Part shown: positions 49,954-60,847 of the stretch, one piece after another
Layout: each line of letters starts with the position of its first letter
Numbering within the stretch: position 1 is the stretch's first letter
NCBI RefSeq assembly: GCF_000967495.1
Contig: NZ_JXXU01000023.1
Coordinates: 79,257 to 143,256 of the forward strand
Length of the DNA stretch: 64,000 nucleotides
Direction of reading: 5' to 3'
From: Vibrio neptunius
GTDB lineage: Bacteria > Pseudomonadota > Gammaproteobacteria > Enterobacterales > Vibrionaceae
Notes under the pieces: generated by a model
The model's input: only the letters and a program-made list of their open reading frames with translations
Databases searched by the model: none
What the model was told of the DNA's origin: nothing
Position numbers and translations under genes: made by a program

Positions 49954-51678
49954 TTACGTTCTCTCCGTTTTGCTTAGCCACATCTTGTCCATACCTTCGC
50001 CTTTAATTTGCATTGGGTATACATGCTCAGTTTCATCAACATTGATATCCACAAACACTAAGCGATCTTTCATTTCCAATGCTTGTTTTAAACCAGACTC
50101 AAGTTGGTCTGGCGTTTCAATGCGAATTCCCGCATGTCCGTATGCTTCTGCAATCGCAACAAAGTCCGGAACGGAGCTCATATATGAGTTAGAATGTCTT
50201 CCTTGGTAAACAATGTCTTGCCACTGTTTCACCATGCCTAGGAAACGGTTGTTTAGGTTAATAATCTTAACTGGGATATCGTATTGCAACGCCGTCGACA
50301 GTTCCTGAATGTTCATCTGGATACTGCCATCACCAGTCACCACTACGACCTCTTCATCAGGCTTAGCAAATTTAACCCCTAGACCAGCTGGCAAACCGAA
50401 GCCCATCGTGCCTAGACCACCAGAATTAATCCAGCGACGTGGTTTATTAAACGGATAGTAGAGCGCTGCGAACATTTGGTGTTGACCCACATCAGAAGCA
50501 ACGTACGCATCGCCATTTGTCAGCTTGTGCAGAACTTCAATAACCTGTTGAGGTTTAATACGCTCAGGCGTGGATTCATAAGACAAACATTCACGATCAC
50601 GCCAAGTCTGGATATCATCCCACCAGCTTTGTAGTGCTTCACCATCGTTGGTGGTGCCTTGCTCCTCCAAGAGTGACACCATACTCGCCAGCACTTTCTC
50701 TGCTGAGCCAACAATAGGCAAATCTGCTTTGACGTTTTTCGAGATAGACGACGGATCGATATCAATATGCATCACTTTGGCATTCGGACAATATTTTTCT
50801 AGGTTGTTGGTGGTTCGATCATCAAATCGCACACCGATACCAAAAATTAAGTCTGCGTTGTGCATGGCCATATTGGCCTCATACACACCGTGCATCCCCA
50901 ACATACCAAGCGAGTTTTTATGCGTACCTGGGAAGGCGCCTAACCCCATTAAAGTGCTGACAACAGGTAGGTTTAACGCCTCTGATAACTTCAGAAGCTG
51001 CTCATCAGCTTCTGAAATCACAGCGCCGCCACCGACGTAAAGAACCGGCTTTTTCGCCTCTAGTAATGCCTTCAAAGCCTTTTTGATCTGACCTTTATGG
51101 CCCGTTGTGGTTGGCTTGTATGAACGCATTACGATGCTGGTAGGATATTCGTATGGCAATTTGACCTGCGGATTCATCACGTCTTTCGGCAGATCAATAA
51201 CAACCGGGCCAGGACGCCCTGTCGTCGAAATATAGAAAGCTTTCTTCATGATTTCAGGAATATCTTCCGCTTTCTTAACCAAGAAGCTGTGCTTAACAAT
51301 AGGGCGCGAAACACCGACAATGTCACATTCTTGGAAAGCATCATTACCAATCAGGTTATTAGGTACGTTACCTGAAATCACGATCATTGGAATCGAGTCC
51401 ATGTACGCGGTTGCAATACCTGTCACAGTATTGGTCGCGCCGGGACCAGAGCACACCAGAACAACGCCTGGCTTGCCAGTGGCACGGGTATAGCCATCTG
51501 CCATATGGGTAGCCGCTTGTTCATGACGAACTAAGACGTGCTTAATTTGATCTGTCTTAGCATGAAGCGCATCGTAGATATCCAAAACGGAACCGCCAGG
51601 GTACCCAAAAATTTGTTCTACGCCTTCTTCGATCAGAGATTGAACAACCATCTCCGCACCGGACAACATTGCTGTCAT
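49954..51678 (-). CDS. ilvI: Acetolactate synthase III large subunit
   Basis: IlvI is the thiamine-diphosphate and FAD-dependent catalytic subunit for the first common step in valine, leucine and isoleucine synthesis. The 574-residue protein has [16 protein letters not shown] with upstream Glu region (about residues 23-38), [17 protein letters not shown] (about 51-67) including the catalytic Glu, and the ThDP-binding [15 protein letters not shown] to [11 protein letters not shown] (about 437-472). Assignment to ilvI rather than ilvB or ilvG rests on the adjacent ilvH and the position near leuO. AGGAGAA ribosome site. Confidence 0.96.
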   Translation of the reverse strand: MTAMLSGAEMVVQSLIEEGVEQIFGYPGGSVLDIYDALHAKTDQIKHVLVRHEQAATHMADGYTRATGKPGVVLVCSGPGATNTVTGIATAYMDSIPMIVISGNVPNNLIGNDAFQECDIVGVSRPIVKHSFLVKKAEDIPEIMKKAFYISTTGRPGPVVIDLPKDVMNPQVKLPYEYPTSIVMRSYKPTTTGHKGQIKKALKALLEAKKPVLYVGGGAVISEADEQLLKLSEALNLPVVSTLMGLGAFPGTHKNSLGMLGMHGVYEANMAMHNADLIFGIGVRFDDRTTNNLEKYCPNAKVMHIDIDPSSISKNVKADLPIVGSAEKVLASMVSLLEEQGTTNDGEALQSWWDDIQTWRDRECLSYESTPERIKPQQVIEVLHKLTNGDAYVASDVGQHQMFAALYYPFNKPRRWINSGGLGTMGFGLPAGLGVKFAKPDEEVVVVTGDGSIQMNIQELSTALQYDIPVKIINLNNRFLGMVKQWQDIVYQGRHSNSYMSSVPDFVAIAEAYGHAGIRIETPDQLESGLKQALEMKDRLVFVDINVDETEHVYPMQIKGEGMDKMWLSKTERT

Positions 51679-52040
51679 ATTATTCTCCTCACCAGTATAC
51701 CAATTAATAAGGTCAACTAATTGGGCTGGTTTTACATAGTCTAGGGCTTATTCGTAGCCTAAATCGAAATACTTTCACTTTTTCGGCTATGCCTTGCTCT
51801 GTCGTAACAGAAAACAAGTTCACGCAACAAATGTAACGTTTTCTTATCAAAGGGTCTAATGAGACATAATTCTCATTTTAAGCAATATGCTATTTATCAA
51901 ACTAATATAAGGAAAGAACACCAGATGAAACAAAAAAAACAGAAAATGAGATAAAAAAAAACAAAAAATTCAGAGTAAAATATTAGCCAATGTCAGATAG
52001 GAGCGAAGCTTTACCCTCATCAGGTCATCTGTTTAGGTAT
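51679..52040. other. ilvIH control region
   Basis: 362 bases with no gene. The minus strand, reading toward ilvI, carries three long T-rich runs (around 51930-51970), as expected of Lrp or H-NS target DNA. A possible promoter TTGATA with AATGAG 17 bases later lies near 51872-51900. CCAATTA-N11-TAATTGG (51700-51724) is an inverted repeat in the leader. These are weak readings. Confidence 0.35.
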
Positions 52041-52082
52041 AAAAAATCCCTCAACAGTCAAAGGCAACCGATTGAGGGAGTT
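52041..52082 (-). terminator. Terminator of the acyl-CoA ligase gene
   Basis: CTCCCTCAA and TTGAGGGA stems enclose about 17 bases; the minus-strand tail is TTTTTTATACC. Confidence 0.8.
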
Positions 52083-52114
52083 TTAAACAATTCAAAATTT
52101 AACTTGTTAGAGAT

Positions 52115-53923
52115 TTACTTTTTCATTGCCGTATCACTGTACATTTCTTCGATTTCGTCCTGATATTTGTCGTTAATCACCTTGCGACGCAATTTCTGTG
52201 TTGGTGTTAGTTCACCATCATCCATTGAGAAAGCCTTTGGTAACAATTTGAACTTCTTAACCTGCTCAAACTTCGCCAGCTCTTGCTGTAGGTCGTTGAC
52301 TCGTTGTTCGAGCATTTCCACCACTTGGTGATGCTTAATCAGTTCAACACGATCATGGTATTTTATGTTCAGTTCTTTCGCGTACTCTTCCAAACTGTCG
52401 TAGCACGGTACAATAAGCGCAGAAACAAACTTACGCGTATCGGCAATCACTGCAATCTGCTCAATAAAATGATCTTTGCCAATTGCTCCTTCGATCATCT
52501 GCGGCGCAATGTACTTACCACCTGATGTTTTCATAAGCTCTTTAATGCGTTCGGTAATGAACAAGTTGCCATTTTCGTCGATATGGCCCGCATCTCCGGT
52601 TTTGAGGAAACCATGCTCATCAAACGTTTTTGCCGTCTCTTCTGGCATCTTGTAGTAACCACGCATTACCATAGGTCCGCGGACTAGGATCTCATTGTTT
52701 TGGCCGATTTTTACTTGAGCGCCAGGCATTGCCATACCAATTGAGTCTGGATCGAAACATTTGTCATCCCAACACGATACCGTCGCAGTGGTTTCTGTCA
52801 TACCATAACCGAGCTTAACATTGATACCGATAGCATGGAAAAAGCGGCCTATAGTTTCGTCTAGCTTGGCGCCACCACAAGGCATAAAGTTGATGTTCCC
52901 ACCAAGAAGAGCACGTAATTTAGACAACACCAACCTGTTCGCTAAATCATGAGATTTCTGTAATACAATAGAAGGCTTACGTCGCTCTTGATGACAAACC
53001 GCCATCTTAGCCCCCATGTTAACCGCCCAAGTAAACAAGACTTTGCGAATGAATGGGGCTTTAGCGACTTTTTCATGGATGGCAGAGAAGATCTTTTCGT
53101 AAAAGCGCGGAACCGCACACATCACTGTCGGGCGCACCTCACTCAAGGCATCACGTGCTTGCATGGTATCTTGTAGATAACAGTTGGTAGCACCTTTATA
53201 CAGAACGTAGAAAGTCCATGCTCGTTCAAAAACATGAGAAAGAGGTAAAAAGCAGAGAGAAACGTCAGTTTGCGATAAGCTTAAACGCTGATCATGACCT
53301 TCAAGTTGAGCACCGATATTGGCGTAATCGAGCATCACACCTTTCGGTTGACCTGTGGTACCTGAGGTATAGATCAAAGTGAGAAGATCATCTAAATTCG
53401 CTTGCTCTAAGCGAGTATCGAGTTCTTGCTGTTGGGCTTTATCTACATTGGCAATGAGTCGCTGCCAACGGATGGCAAATCCGTGCTCCCCCACATCAAT
53501 ATCATCAGACATAGCAACAATAAGTTCTAGTTGTTCACATTGATTAAAAATAGAAACGGCAGCATCAAATTGAGCCTGTTCACCAACAAACAGAACTCTC
53601 ACATCTGCATCTTGTAAGATATACGCAGATTGAGCCGCTGTGTTCGTTGGGTAAATGGGTACAGTAACCGCGCGAATTTGAAGAGCAGCAAAGTCCGCCA
53701 CTGTCCACTGCGGCATGTTGTTAGAGAAGATACCGATCTTATCTTGAATTCGGATCCCATGAGCCAACAAAGCAAGTGACAAAGCATCCACTTGCTGACC
53801 AAATTGCTTCCAGCTAATGCCATTCCACATATCACCCACTTTGTGTTTTAGAGCAATATGGTCACCGCTTTTGGCAATCTGTTCACGAATTCTTTTTACA
53901 ATATGAAAATCTAAGTTGGCCAT
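52115..53923 (-). CDS. Long-chain fatty acid-CoA ligase (AMP-forming), FadD15-like
   Basis: An AMP-binding enzyme that activates fatty acids to acyl-CoA. The 602-residue protein has the P-loop [16 protein letters not shown] (about residues 179-194), [14 protein letters not shown] (about 378-391), the DGHFL-like [14 protein letters not shown] with the invariant TGD (about 445-458), and [17 protein letters not shown] (about 473-489). It is of the long bacterial/eukaryotic-like ACSL type rather than E. coli FadD. It stands alone between ilvIH and leuO, with its own terminator. In V. cholerae I recall a similar gene at the same place. Its substrate is not evident. Confidence 0.9.
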   Translation of the reverse strand: MANLDFHIVKRIREQIAKSGDHIALKHKVGDMWNGISWKQFGQQVDALSLALLAHGIRIQDKIGIFSNNMPQWTVADFAALQIRAVTVPIYPTNTAAQSAYILQDADVRVLFVGEQAQFDAAVSIFNQCEQLELIVAMSDDIDVGEHGFAIRWQRLIANVDKAQQQELDTRLEQANLDDLLTLIYTSGTTGQPKGVMLDYANIGAQLEGHDQRLSLSQTDVSLCFLPLSHVFERAWTFYVLYKGATNCYLQDTMQARDALSEVRPTVMCAVPRFYEKIFSAIHEKVAKAPFIRKVLFTWAVNMGAKMAVCHQERRKPSIVLQKSHDLANRLVLSKLRALLGGNINFMPCGGAKLDETIGRFFHAIGINVKLGYGMTETTATVSCWDDKCFDPDSIGMAMPGAQVKIGQNNEILVRGPMVMRGYYKMPEETAKTFDEHGFLKTGDAGHIDENGNLFITERIKELMKTSGGKYIAPQMIEGAIGKDHFIEQIAVIADTRKFVSALIVPCYDSLEEYAKELNIKYHDRVELIKHHQVVEMLEQRVNDLQQELAKFEQVKKFKLLPKAFSMDDGELTPTQKLRRKVINDKYQDEIEEMYSDTAMKK

Positions 53924-54027
53924 CTTTTCTACCTTTAGCTTACACCTGTAAGCTTTTTAGAGCGCACAAGTGTACATTTAAGGCCATAAAAGGCAACTGA
54001 CGGGTATCAAACTTATCCATTAAATCG

Positions 54028-54065
54028 TAAAAAACCTTGAATGGCGAATAGCCACTCAAGGTTTC
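54028..54065 (-). terminator. Terminator of leuO
   Basis: AACCTTGAGTGGC and GCCATTCAAGGTT pair (12 of 13) around TATTC; the minus-strand tail is TTTTACG. Confidence 0.85.
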
Positions 54066-54089
54066 ATTCTTGCCATAAATAACTGTAAA

Positions 54090-55049
54090 TTAGTCTAGGG
54101 CAACTACTTCACCGCAGATCATCATTAGCTGATCACGTAACCAAATATGACCTTTGTCTTTTTCGCTTGATTCATGCCAGCTTAGGAAGCCACTGATCTT
54201 GCCATTTTCAAATGGGAAATCCAGTACTTGCAACTGTTCTTTGTTCGCTGCATTTTCTACCATCCAACGTGGTGCGATAGTCACAAGCTCAGATTGTCCA
54301 ACCACGTAAAGCACGTTGCTCAAGCTTGTTCCTTCGTAATACGCCTGCACGTCTAGATCACGGTATGCTTGCTCAGAGAAACTGCGCTGACCATGAACAC
54401 GAGATAGTTTCGCATGACGCTCACCTTTAAGAAGCTCAGCAGTTACGGCACCCTGAATACGTGGGTGAGATTTAGAAGCAACAACAACAAGCTCGTCTTG
54501 GAAGATTTCTGTACTTGAGAAGCCTTGTTCGTCGAAACGTGCGTAATCAATCACGAAGTCGATTTCTTGATAGCGCATTCTCTCCGCTAATTGGCGGTCA
54601 AATTCAGCATCAAGATGAAGCTGGACATTTGGAGCCTGATCGTGAATTGTCGACATAATTCTAGGCGCAAAACGCATATCACAAGGACTACAGATCGCCA
54701 GTTTAAACAAACGCGTTGATGTTTCAGGCGAGAAAATTGAGCTTGGTAGCTCATTACGGATAAGTTGCAGTGCTTGGCGAACTGGACCAAACAACAGGCG
54801 CGCACGCTGAGTTGGTTGAATACCACGCCCCTGACGCATAAATAGCTCGTCATTGAACATAACTTTCAAGCGTGCAACCGCATTACTTACTGCTGGTTGA
54901 GACATGCCCAAGTTATGAGCGGCACGGGTAATATTTTGTTCTTGCATTACTGCATCAAAAACAGTGAGAAGGTTTAGATCTACTCCACGTAGAGTACTTT
55001 CCATTCGGTAGCTAGCAATCGCACTCATAGATTCTTTCTTATCAATCAT
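54090..55049 (-). CDS. leuO: LysR-type regulator LeuO
   Basis: LeuO is a pleiotropic LysR regulator and H-NS antagonist; in E. coli it lies between ilvIH and leuABCD, and in V. cholerae (also called CalR) it affects virulence and acid or cationic peptide responses. The 319-residue protein contains the conserved LeuO helix-turn-helix (VDLNLLTVFDAVMQEQNITRAA and LGMSQPAVSNAVARL, about residues 23-62) and a LysR substrate-binding domain (about 110-310). The C-terminal LSWHESSEKDKGHIWLRDQL is LeuO-like. The start at 55049 is chosen; an ATG at 55028 is possible. Confidence 0.93.
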   Translation of the reverse strand: MIDKKESMSAIASYRMESTLRGVDLNLLTVFDAVMQEQNITRAAHNLGMSQPAVSNAVARLKVMFNDELFMRQGRGIQPTQRARLLFGPVRQALQLIRNELPSSIFSPETSTRLFKLAICSPCDMRFAPRIMSTIHDQAPNVQLHLDAEFDRQLAERMRYQEIDFVIDYARFDEQGFSSTEIFQDELVVVASKSHPRIQGAVTAELLKGERHAKLSRVHGQRSFSEQAYRDLDVQAYYEGTSLSNVLYVVGQSELVTIAPRWMVENAANKEQLQVLDFPFENGKISGFLSWHESSEKDKGHIWLRDQLMMICGEVVALD

Positions 55050-55387
55050 CAGGGCAAGCCTCTTGTATTCGTCAATGTAAATGGTTCTTAAAATGAATAT
55101 TGGTTGGGAATAGATAACCCAGATAGTGTTATATTTATCCGTCAGATATTTCCCGGCGGATTTCTACTATCAGCGAATCAATCAATGATTAGCAACAAGA
55201 TTGATAATTAATCAGTATTTTTTACTTAAGCTATAAAATTAATATTATTAATCATTAAGTTATGTCATATATAAAAAATTATAAATCGCACATACTGTAA
55301 AGGATCAGCTAATCAATTAGGTTTAAGCATGGAGTTAAGATCGTGATGAGATGTATTGGTAGAAAAAATAATTTATGGGGCCGATAC
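55050..55387. other. AT-rich control region upstream of leuO
   Basis: 338 bases without a gene, very AT-rich, with ATTAATATTATTAATCATTAA-type stretches near 55230-55258. Such DNA is typical of H-NS/LeuO targets, and leuO is H-NS-repressed in related bacteria. No exact promoter could be fixed. Confidence 0.4.
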
Positions 55388-55419
55388 AAACACAGCATCA
55401 ATAATTTGATGCTGTGTAC
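55388..55419 (-). terminator. Terminator behind the glycosyltransferase gene
   Basis: ACACAGCATCAAA and TTTGATGCTGTGT form a stem of at least 11 bp; the minus-strand tail is TTTGTATC, a weak T run. Confidence 0.7.
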
Positions 55420-55439
55420 CCGAGAAAAGTGGCAATAAG

Positions 55440-56486
55440 CTAAATATTGGTGACGTAACTTGGAAAGTCTACTTTATCCCACAAGGTTTGAGTTAACTCA
55501 GACTTGTTATCCCAGTCACCTTTTATCAGCCAGTCAGCAATCGCTCCAGCTACATCGGGATAAGTGACGCTTTCCGCTTGATCATCATCTAGCCAATGAC
55601 GTACAACAGAAGCATCAAGCATGTCCATACAACTGGCTAGGCCTAGAACTTCTAAGGTTGCCACATTACTCATCTGCTCAAACTGCCCACTCAGGGGCTT
55701 GAGCAATAATTTTTTCCCTAGAGTCAGAGCTTCCGATGGGAGTTCAAAGCCACCATTGGCAATAACACCGTTACAGCGATTAAGGTGATATTGAAATTTC
55801 TGAAAACTCAATGGCAAATAGCATACATTGTCGACAATTTGCTCCTGCCTTATTTCCGGATGAAAGCAGACAAATCGCTGTTGTGAGAATCGCAGCAATA
55901 GCTCCGCGATATCATCTATGCTCTCAAATGGCAAATATACGAGCACAAAGTCTTCACCTTCGACTTGTTCATTATGGGTATGAACAATAGGAGGAAGAAT
56001 GGGTTGATCGAAGTGGTACCAATGCAAACCGATATGGTGCAAAGCAGGAGCAAAGTACTTAATGATTTTTTTGTCTAGCCAACTCGCTCCTTTGAGAGGC
56101 ACAGAGTATCGGAATGCATTCTGATGGCTGATACTGATGGAAACCTTGCCTTGGATTTTCGATGCCCATGCTGAAACGGGCTCAAAATCATTCAAAACGA
56201 TATCAAAATTACTTAAATCAAGCTGCCTCACCTCTTTACAGAAAGTGAGTAAGTTATTACGCAGGCATGTTTTATGGTAATTAACCTGGCCACTCTCAGT
56301 CACAAATGTCAAACCACGTCGTGTGTGATAATCACCAAACGCTTCCATTGAAAAGTATTTATCGACTGCACGACCAGAAAAAAGAAACTCAACGTCAATA
56401 CCCCGACGTTTGAGTGCGTAACTCATTGCTCTAGCTCGAGCGATATGACCATTTCCTGTACCTTGAACCCCATACAGAACTCTCAT
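55440..56486 (-). CDS. MJ1255/VC2487 family glycosyltransferase
   Basis: A 348-residue GT-B fold protein of the MJ1255/VC2487 family (TIGR00661). VLYGVQGTGNGHIARARAM (residues 3-21) is the UDP-sugar transferase-like N-terminal loop, and GVIANGGFELPSEALTLGKKLLLKPLSGQFEQ (seen as NGGFELPSEAL, about 243-253) resembles the donor-binding signature of MurG/UGT-type enzymes. It ends six bases or so before the intact PAP2 gene and probably forms an operon with it. The acceptor is unknown; pairing with a lipid-phosphate phosphatase suggests a lipid-linked or membrane glycolipid role. Confidence 0.85.
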   Translation of the reverse strand: MRVLYGVQGTGNGHIARARAMSYALKRRGIDVEFLFSGRAVDKYFSMEAFGDYHTRRGLTFVTESGQVNYHKTCLRNNLLTFCKEVRQLDLSNFDIVLNDFEPVSAWASKIQGKVSISISHQNAFRYSVPLKGASWLDKKIIKYFAPALHHIGLHWYHFDQPILPPIVHTHNEQVEGEDFVLVYLPFESIDDIAELLLRFSQQRFVCFHPEIRQEQIVDNVCYLPLSFQKFQYHLNRCNGVIANGGFELPSEALTLGKKLLLKPLSGQFEQMSNVATLEVLGLASCMDMLDASVVRHWLDDDQAESVTYPDVAGAIADWLIKGDWDNKSELTQTLWDKVDFPSYVTNI

Positions 56487-56489
56487 ACT

Positions 56490-57020
56490 TTACACTCCCA
56501 TGATCACAGATAGTCCAATTTGGGCGCAACCAATACCCAATAGTGCACCGAGTACCACATCTGTTAGAAAGTGGACACCCAGTAAAATACGAGAAGCTGC
56601 AATCAAAGCCGCCCACAAAAAGACAAACATTTCTAGGTCGATGTAAAAGTGACTGATCAGCGTAGCCATTAAAAAAGCGGCGGCTGTATGCCCTGAAGGC
56701 AAGCTGTAACGATCTGAAGGTGTAATGAAGGACGTCACCAGCTCAGACAGCTCTTCTGGTCGACGACGTTTAAAGAGGTTTTTAGCTGTCCAGTAGATAG
56801 GTAGCTCCACGGCGAAGGCAAGCAAACCGGCCAGTAAAAAGAGCCTACCGATTTCGCCACCAAACCACCAAGCGACAAGGCCTATCAAAGCATACAAATG
56901 CCCATCCCCCGTGTGAGAGACGGCTTTGCTCCATCGAGAGAGTGGATATGAGAATTTATGTTGTAGACAAAACAGTGAGAATGCCAAATCAAACTTGGCG
57001 ATTGGTTCGATTGAACGCAT
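56490..57020 (-). CDS. PAP2 family membrane phosphatase
   Basis: A 176-residue inner-membrane lipid-phosphate phosphatase. All three catalytic motifs are intact: K80-x6-R87-P88 (KNLFKRRRP), PSGH at 108-111, and SR-x5-H-x3-D at 143-154 (SRILLGVHFLTD). Four to five TM helices. It lies three bases upstream of the glycosyltransferase gene, in the same direction, and directly downstream of a decayed paralogue. The substrate may be undecaprenyl pyrophosphate, phosphatidate or a glycolipid; it cannot be told from the sequence. Confidence 0.9.
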   Translation of the reverse strand: MRSIEPIAKFDLAFSLFCLQHKFSYPLSRWSKAVSHTGDGHLYALIGLVAWWFGGEIGRLFLLAGLLAFAVELPIYWTAKNLFKRRRPEELSELVTSFITPSDRYSLPSGHTAAAFLMATLISHFYIDLEMFVFLWAALIAASRILLGVHFLTDVVLGALLGIGCAQIGLSVIMGV

Positions 57021-57102
57021 TACCGACTCCTTGCAACGACGGTTCTACGTTCAAATTAAGAGAAGTAAGTGACAAATCAGTGAAGCTTTCAGGTTGATTC
57101 AG

Positions 57103-57627
57103 TTACATCGTCAACATCAACGCCAGCTTGGCACACGCAATGCCCAAACCCGCCCCTATCACGATATCAGTGAAGAAGTGCACGCCCAGAAAAATACGTG
57201 AGGTGCTCACTGCTGCCGCCCAGCCGTACGCTGCAATCGCATATTGAGGGTAAAAGCTCGCAATTAATGTAGCCATCAAAAATCCAGCCGCAGTATGACC
57301 GGATGGCAAGCTATACTGATCCGCAGGTTGGATAAATGAGGTGAGTGATTCGGAACGTTCATAGGGACAACGGCGCCGAAAACCATTCTTCAAAACCCAG
57401 TAAATGGGTAATTCGATGATAAATGCCAGAATGCCGACTTTAAGAAAAGCGGCACCTGTGGTCGTATCCAGCGCCCAAGCGATCAAGCCAATCAGCAAAT
57501 ACAGATGCCCATCATCCAGTATGAGAAATCAGGCGACTCAGCTTAGCCAGCGGCAGATTAAAGGATGACCTAAGCAAAATGAGGACAATGCCAAGTCAAA
57601 TTTGATGATGGGTTCAACGGCACGCAC
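57103..57627 (-). pseudogene. Frameshifted second PAP2 phosphatase paralogue
   Basis: The gene starts with GTG at 57627 behind an AGGAG site and reads MRAVEPIIKFDLALSSFC, parallel to MRSIEPIAKFDLAFSLFC of the intact copy. Near 57567 one base seems missing and the frame leaves the protein; the next segment, FNLPLAKLSRLISHTG, is in another frame. Near 57515 one extra base restores the original frame (DGHLYLLIGL), which stays open to the stop. Repaired, it would have 174 residues versus 176 for the paralogue. As it stands translation ends about 30 codons in. The downstream open part (57498-57103) keeps PSGH and SRIFLGVHFFTD, but the first motif is KNGFRRRCP: the catalytic Arg is Cys. Confidence 0.85.
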
Positions 57628-57818
57628 GGTACTTTTCTCCTGTGGTCACATGCGAAGTCACATCATAGGTATAGTGAGATGAACCAGAGATTAATCATCT
57701 CGTTCTTCCTGCCATTCACTGCTCGAATAGCAGGACAATATCTGCTGTATATCTAATATGGTTTATCGCCATAAATTAGTTCATTTGACTATTGATGAAT
57801 AAAAAAACAACTTTAGGG
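57628..57818. other. Region between the PAP2 pseudogene and the leu promoter
   Basis: No gene. AT-rich divergent control region, with the leu promoter on the plus strand at its right end and presumably the promoter of the PAP2/glycosyltransferase unit on the minus strand. LeuO might bind here, by analogy with E. coli; nothing in the sequence proves it. Confidence 0.4.
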
Positions 57819-57847
57819 TTGACGTACTCAGTGGAGTGCGGTACTAA
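57819..57847 (+). promoter_or_regulatory. Promoter of the leu operon
   Basis: TTGACG (57819-57824), 17-base spacer, TACTAA (57842-57847). The transcript would start near 57854, about 45 bases before the leader peptide ATG. Confidence 0.7.
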
Positions 57848-57900
57848 TTTATTAACTTAATTTTGTGGTTTATTTAACGCCCTAATAGGAACCGTTAACA

Positions 57901-57963
57901 ATGATGAAGCGTTTTTCTATCCTGCTGAGCCTCCTCCTTATCGTGACACGATCGCGCGGGTAG
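57901..57963 (+). CDS. leuL: leu operon leader peptide
   Basis: A 20-residue leader, [20 protein letters not shown], starts at ATG 57901 with AGGA upstream (an ATG at 57904 is an alternative). Five of six consecutive codons from CTG CTG AGC CTC CTC CTT specify leucine, two of them CTC, a less used codon. Ribosome stalling here under leucine limitation would control the attenuator at 58001. It resembles E. coli leuL in position and role but not in sequence. Confidence 0.85.
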   Translation: MMKRFSILLSLLLIVTRSRG

Positions 57964-57965
57964 GC

Positions 57966-58027
57966 TGTGGAAGAAAAATAACCACAACGAGATATCAGAA
58001 ACCCGCACACAGATGCGGGTTTTTTTA
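57966..58027 (+). terminator. leu operon attenuator
   Basis: The terminator stem is ACCCGCA (58001-58007) with TGCGGGT (58014-58020) and six T residues after it. A pause-type hairpin TGTGG (57966-57970) with CCACA (57982-57986) precedes it. The pairing partners for an antiterminator between them are not clear to me. Transcription through it reaches leuA at 58094. Confidence 0.8.
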
Positions 58028-58093
58028 TACCTAAAATACCGGAAGAAAACGATTAACAGTGTGGTAAACACACAAGTCAGGAAGGAAGCAAAC

Positions 58094-59641
58094 ATGAACG
58101 ATCAAGTCATTATTTTCGACACCACATTGCGTGATGGCGAACAAGCGTTGTCAGCAAGCTTGACAGTTAAAGAGAAACTGCAGATTGCCTATGCGCTAGA
58201 AAGGCTAGGTGTTGATGTAATTGAAGCGGGGTTTCCCGTCTCATCTCCTGGTGACTTCGAATCCGTGCAGACCATAGCTAAACACGTAAAAGACAGCCGA
58301 GTCTGTGCGTTAGCACGTGCCGTTACGAAAGACATTGACGCTGCAGGTGAAGCGTTAAAAATCGCTGATCAATTCCGTATTCATACCTTCATTTCTACTT
58401 CCACCGTTCACGTCCAAGACAAACTACGCCGCAGTTATGATGACGTTGTCGAGATGGCAGTCAAAGCGGTAAAACACGCCCGTCGCTACACTGATGATGT
58501 CGAATTTTCCTGTGAAGATGCTGGCCGTACCCCAATTGACAATTTATGCCGCATGGTTGAGGCCGCTATCAACGCTGGTGCTAACACGATAAACATTCCT
58601 GATACCGTTGGTTACACAGTGCCAAACGAGTTTGGCGGAATTATCCAAACTCTGTTTGATCGTGTTCCAAATATTGATAAAGCCATTATTTCTGTTCACT
58701 GTCACGATGACTTAGGTATGTCAGTCGCTAACTCAATTGCAGCTGTTCAAGCAGGCGCACGACAAATTGAGGGTACGATCAATGGTATTGGTGAACGAGC
58801 GGGGAACTGCTCCCTAGAAGAGATCGCGATGATTATCAAGACTCGTCAGGAATTCTTGGGTGTTCGCACTGGTCTTAAGCATGATGAGATTCATCGCACC
58901 AGTAAATTGGTCAGTCAGTTATGTAACATGCCAATCCAAAGCAACAAGGCAATTGTTGGTGCCAACGCATTCAGTCACTCTTCAGGCATCCACCAAGATG
59001 GCATGCTAAAGAACAAAAACACTTACGAAATCATGACCCCAGAGTCAATCGGTCTGAAAAATCAAGCGTTGAACTTAACCAGCCGCAGTGGACGTGCTGC
59101 AGTGAAAAGCCATATGGATAGCATGGGCTACAAAGAAGACGAGTACAACTTGGATGCGCTATACGAAGACTTCTTGAAACTGGCTGACCGCAAAGGCCAA
59201 GTCTTTGACTACGATTTAGAAGCGCTAATGCACTTTTCTAACTTGCGTGAAGAAGACGATTTCTACAAATTGAACTACCTAAGCGTTCAGTCAGGTAGCG
59301 TCATGGCAACCACAAGTATTAAACTGCAATGTGGTGATAAAGAGACGTCTGAAGCTGCGGTAGGGAACGGCCCTGTTGACGCGCTTTACCAGTGTATCTA
59401 TCGCGTCACCGGATATGATATCGTGCTAGACAAGTTTGATTTAACAGCGAAAGGCGAAGGTGAAGACGGGCTTGGTCAAGCTGATATTATCGCCAACTAC
59501 AAAGGTCGTAAATACCATGGTACTGGTGTATCAACAGACATCGTAGAAGCTTCTGGTCAAGCACTACTGCACGTAATCAACAGCATTCACCGTGCAGATA
59601 AGATTGCCGAAATCAAACAGCAAAAAATCGCAACAGTATAA
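58094..59641 (+). CDS. leuA: 2-isopropylmalate synthase
   Basis: LeuA condenses acetyl-CoA and 2-ketoisovalerate, the first committed and leucine-inhibited step of leucine synthesis. The 515-residue protein begins [17 protein letters not shown] (HMGL signature [11 protein letters not shown]), carries the metal-binding [13 protein letters not shown] (about residues 202-214) and [18 protein letters not shown] [18 protein letters not shown] (about 226-243), and a C-terminal regulatory domain. The ATG at 58094 has AGGAAG; the frame is open from 58013 through the attenuator tail, which is not coding. Confidence 0.97.
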   Translation: MNDQVIIFDTTLRDGEQALSASLTVKEKLQIAYALERLGVDVIEAGFPVSSPGDFESVQTIAKHVKDSRVCALARAVTKDIDAAGEALKIADQFRIHTFISTSTVHVQDKLRRSYDDVVEMAVKAVKHARRYTDDVEFSCEDAGRTPIDNLCRMVEAAINAGANTINIPDTVGYTVPNEFGGIIQTLFDRVPNIDKAIISVHCHDDLGMSVANSIAAVQAGARQIEGTINGIGERAGNCSLEEIAMIIKTRQEFLGVRTGLKHDEIHRTSKLVSQLCNMPIQSNKAIVGANAFSHSSGIHQDGMLKNKNTYEIMTPESIGLKNQALNLTSRSGRAAVKSHMDSMGYKEDEYNLDALYEDFLKLADRKGQVFDYDLEALMHFSNLREEDDFYKLNYLSVQSGSVMATTSIKLQCGDKETSEAAVGNGPVDALYQCIYRVTGYDIVLDKFDLTAKGEGEDGLGQADIIANYKGRKYHGTGVSTDIVEASGQALLHVINSIHRADKIAEIKQQKIATV

Positions 59642-59692
59642 ATAGACTCTAGGGATGCGAGTCATCTCTGGAACAAAAGATATAAAGATTAA

Positions 59693-60793
<1,101 letters not shown>

Positions 60794-60847
60794 TAATTAT
60801 TCGCACCTGATAAGCCGTTGTCAGGTGCTATACACGGGATAGTAATA

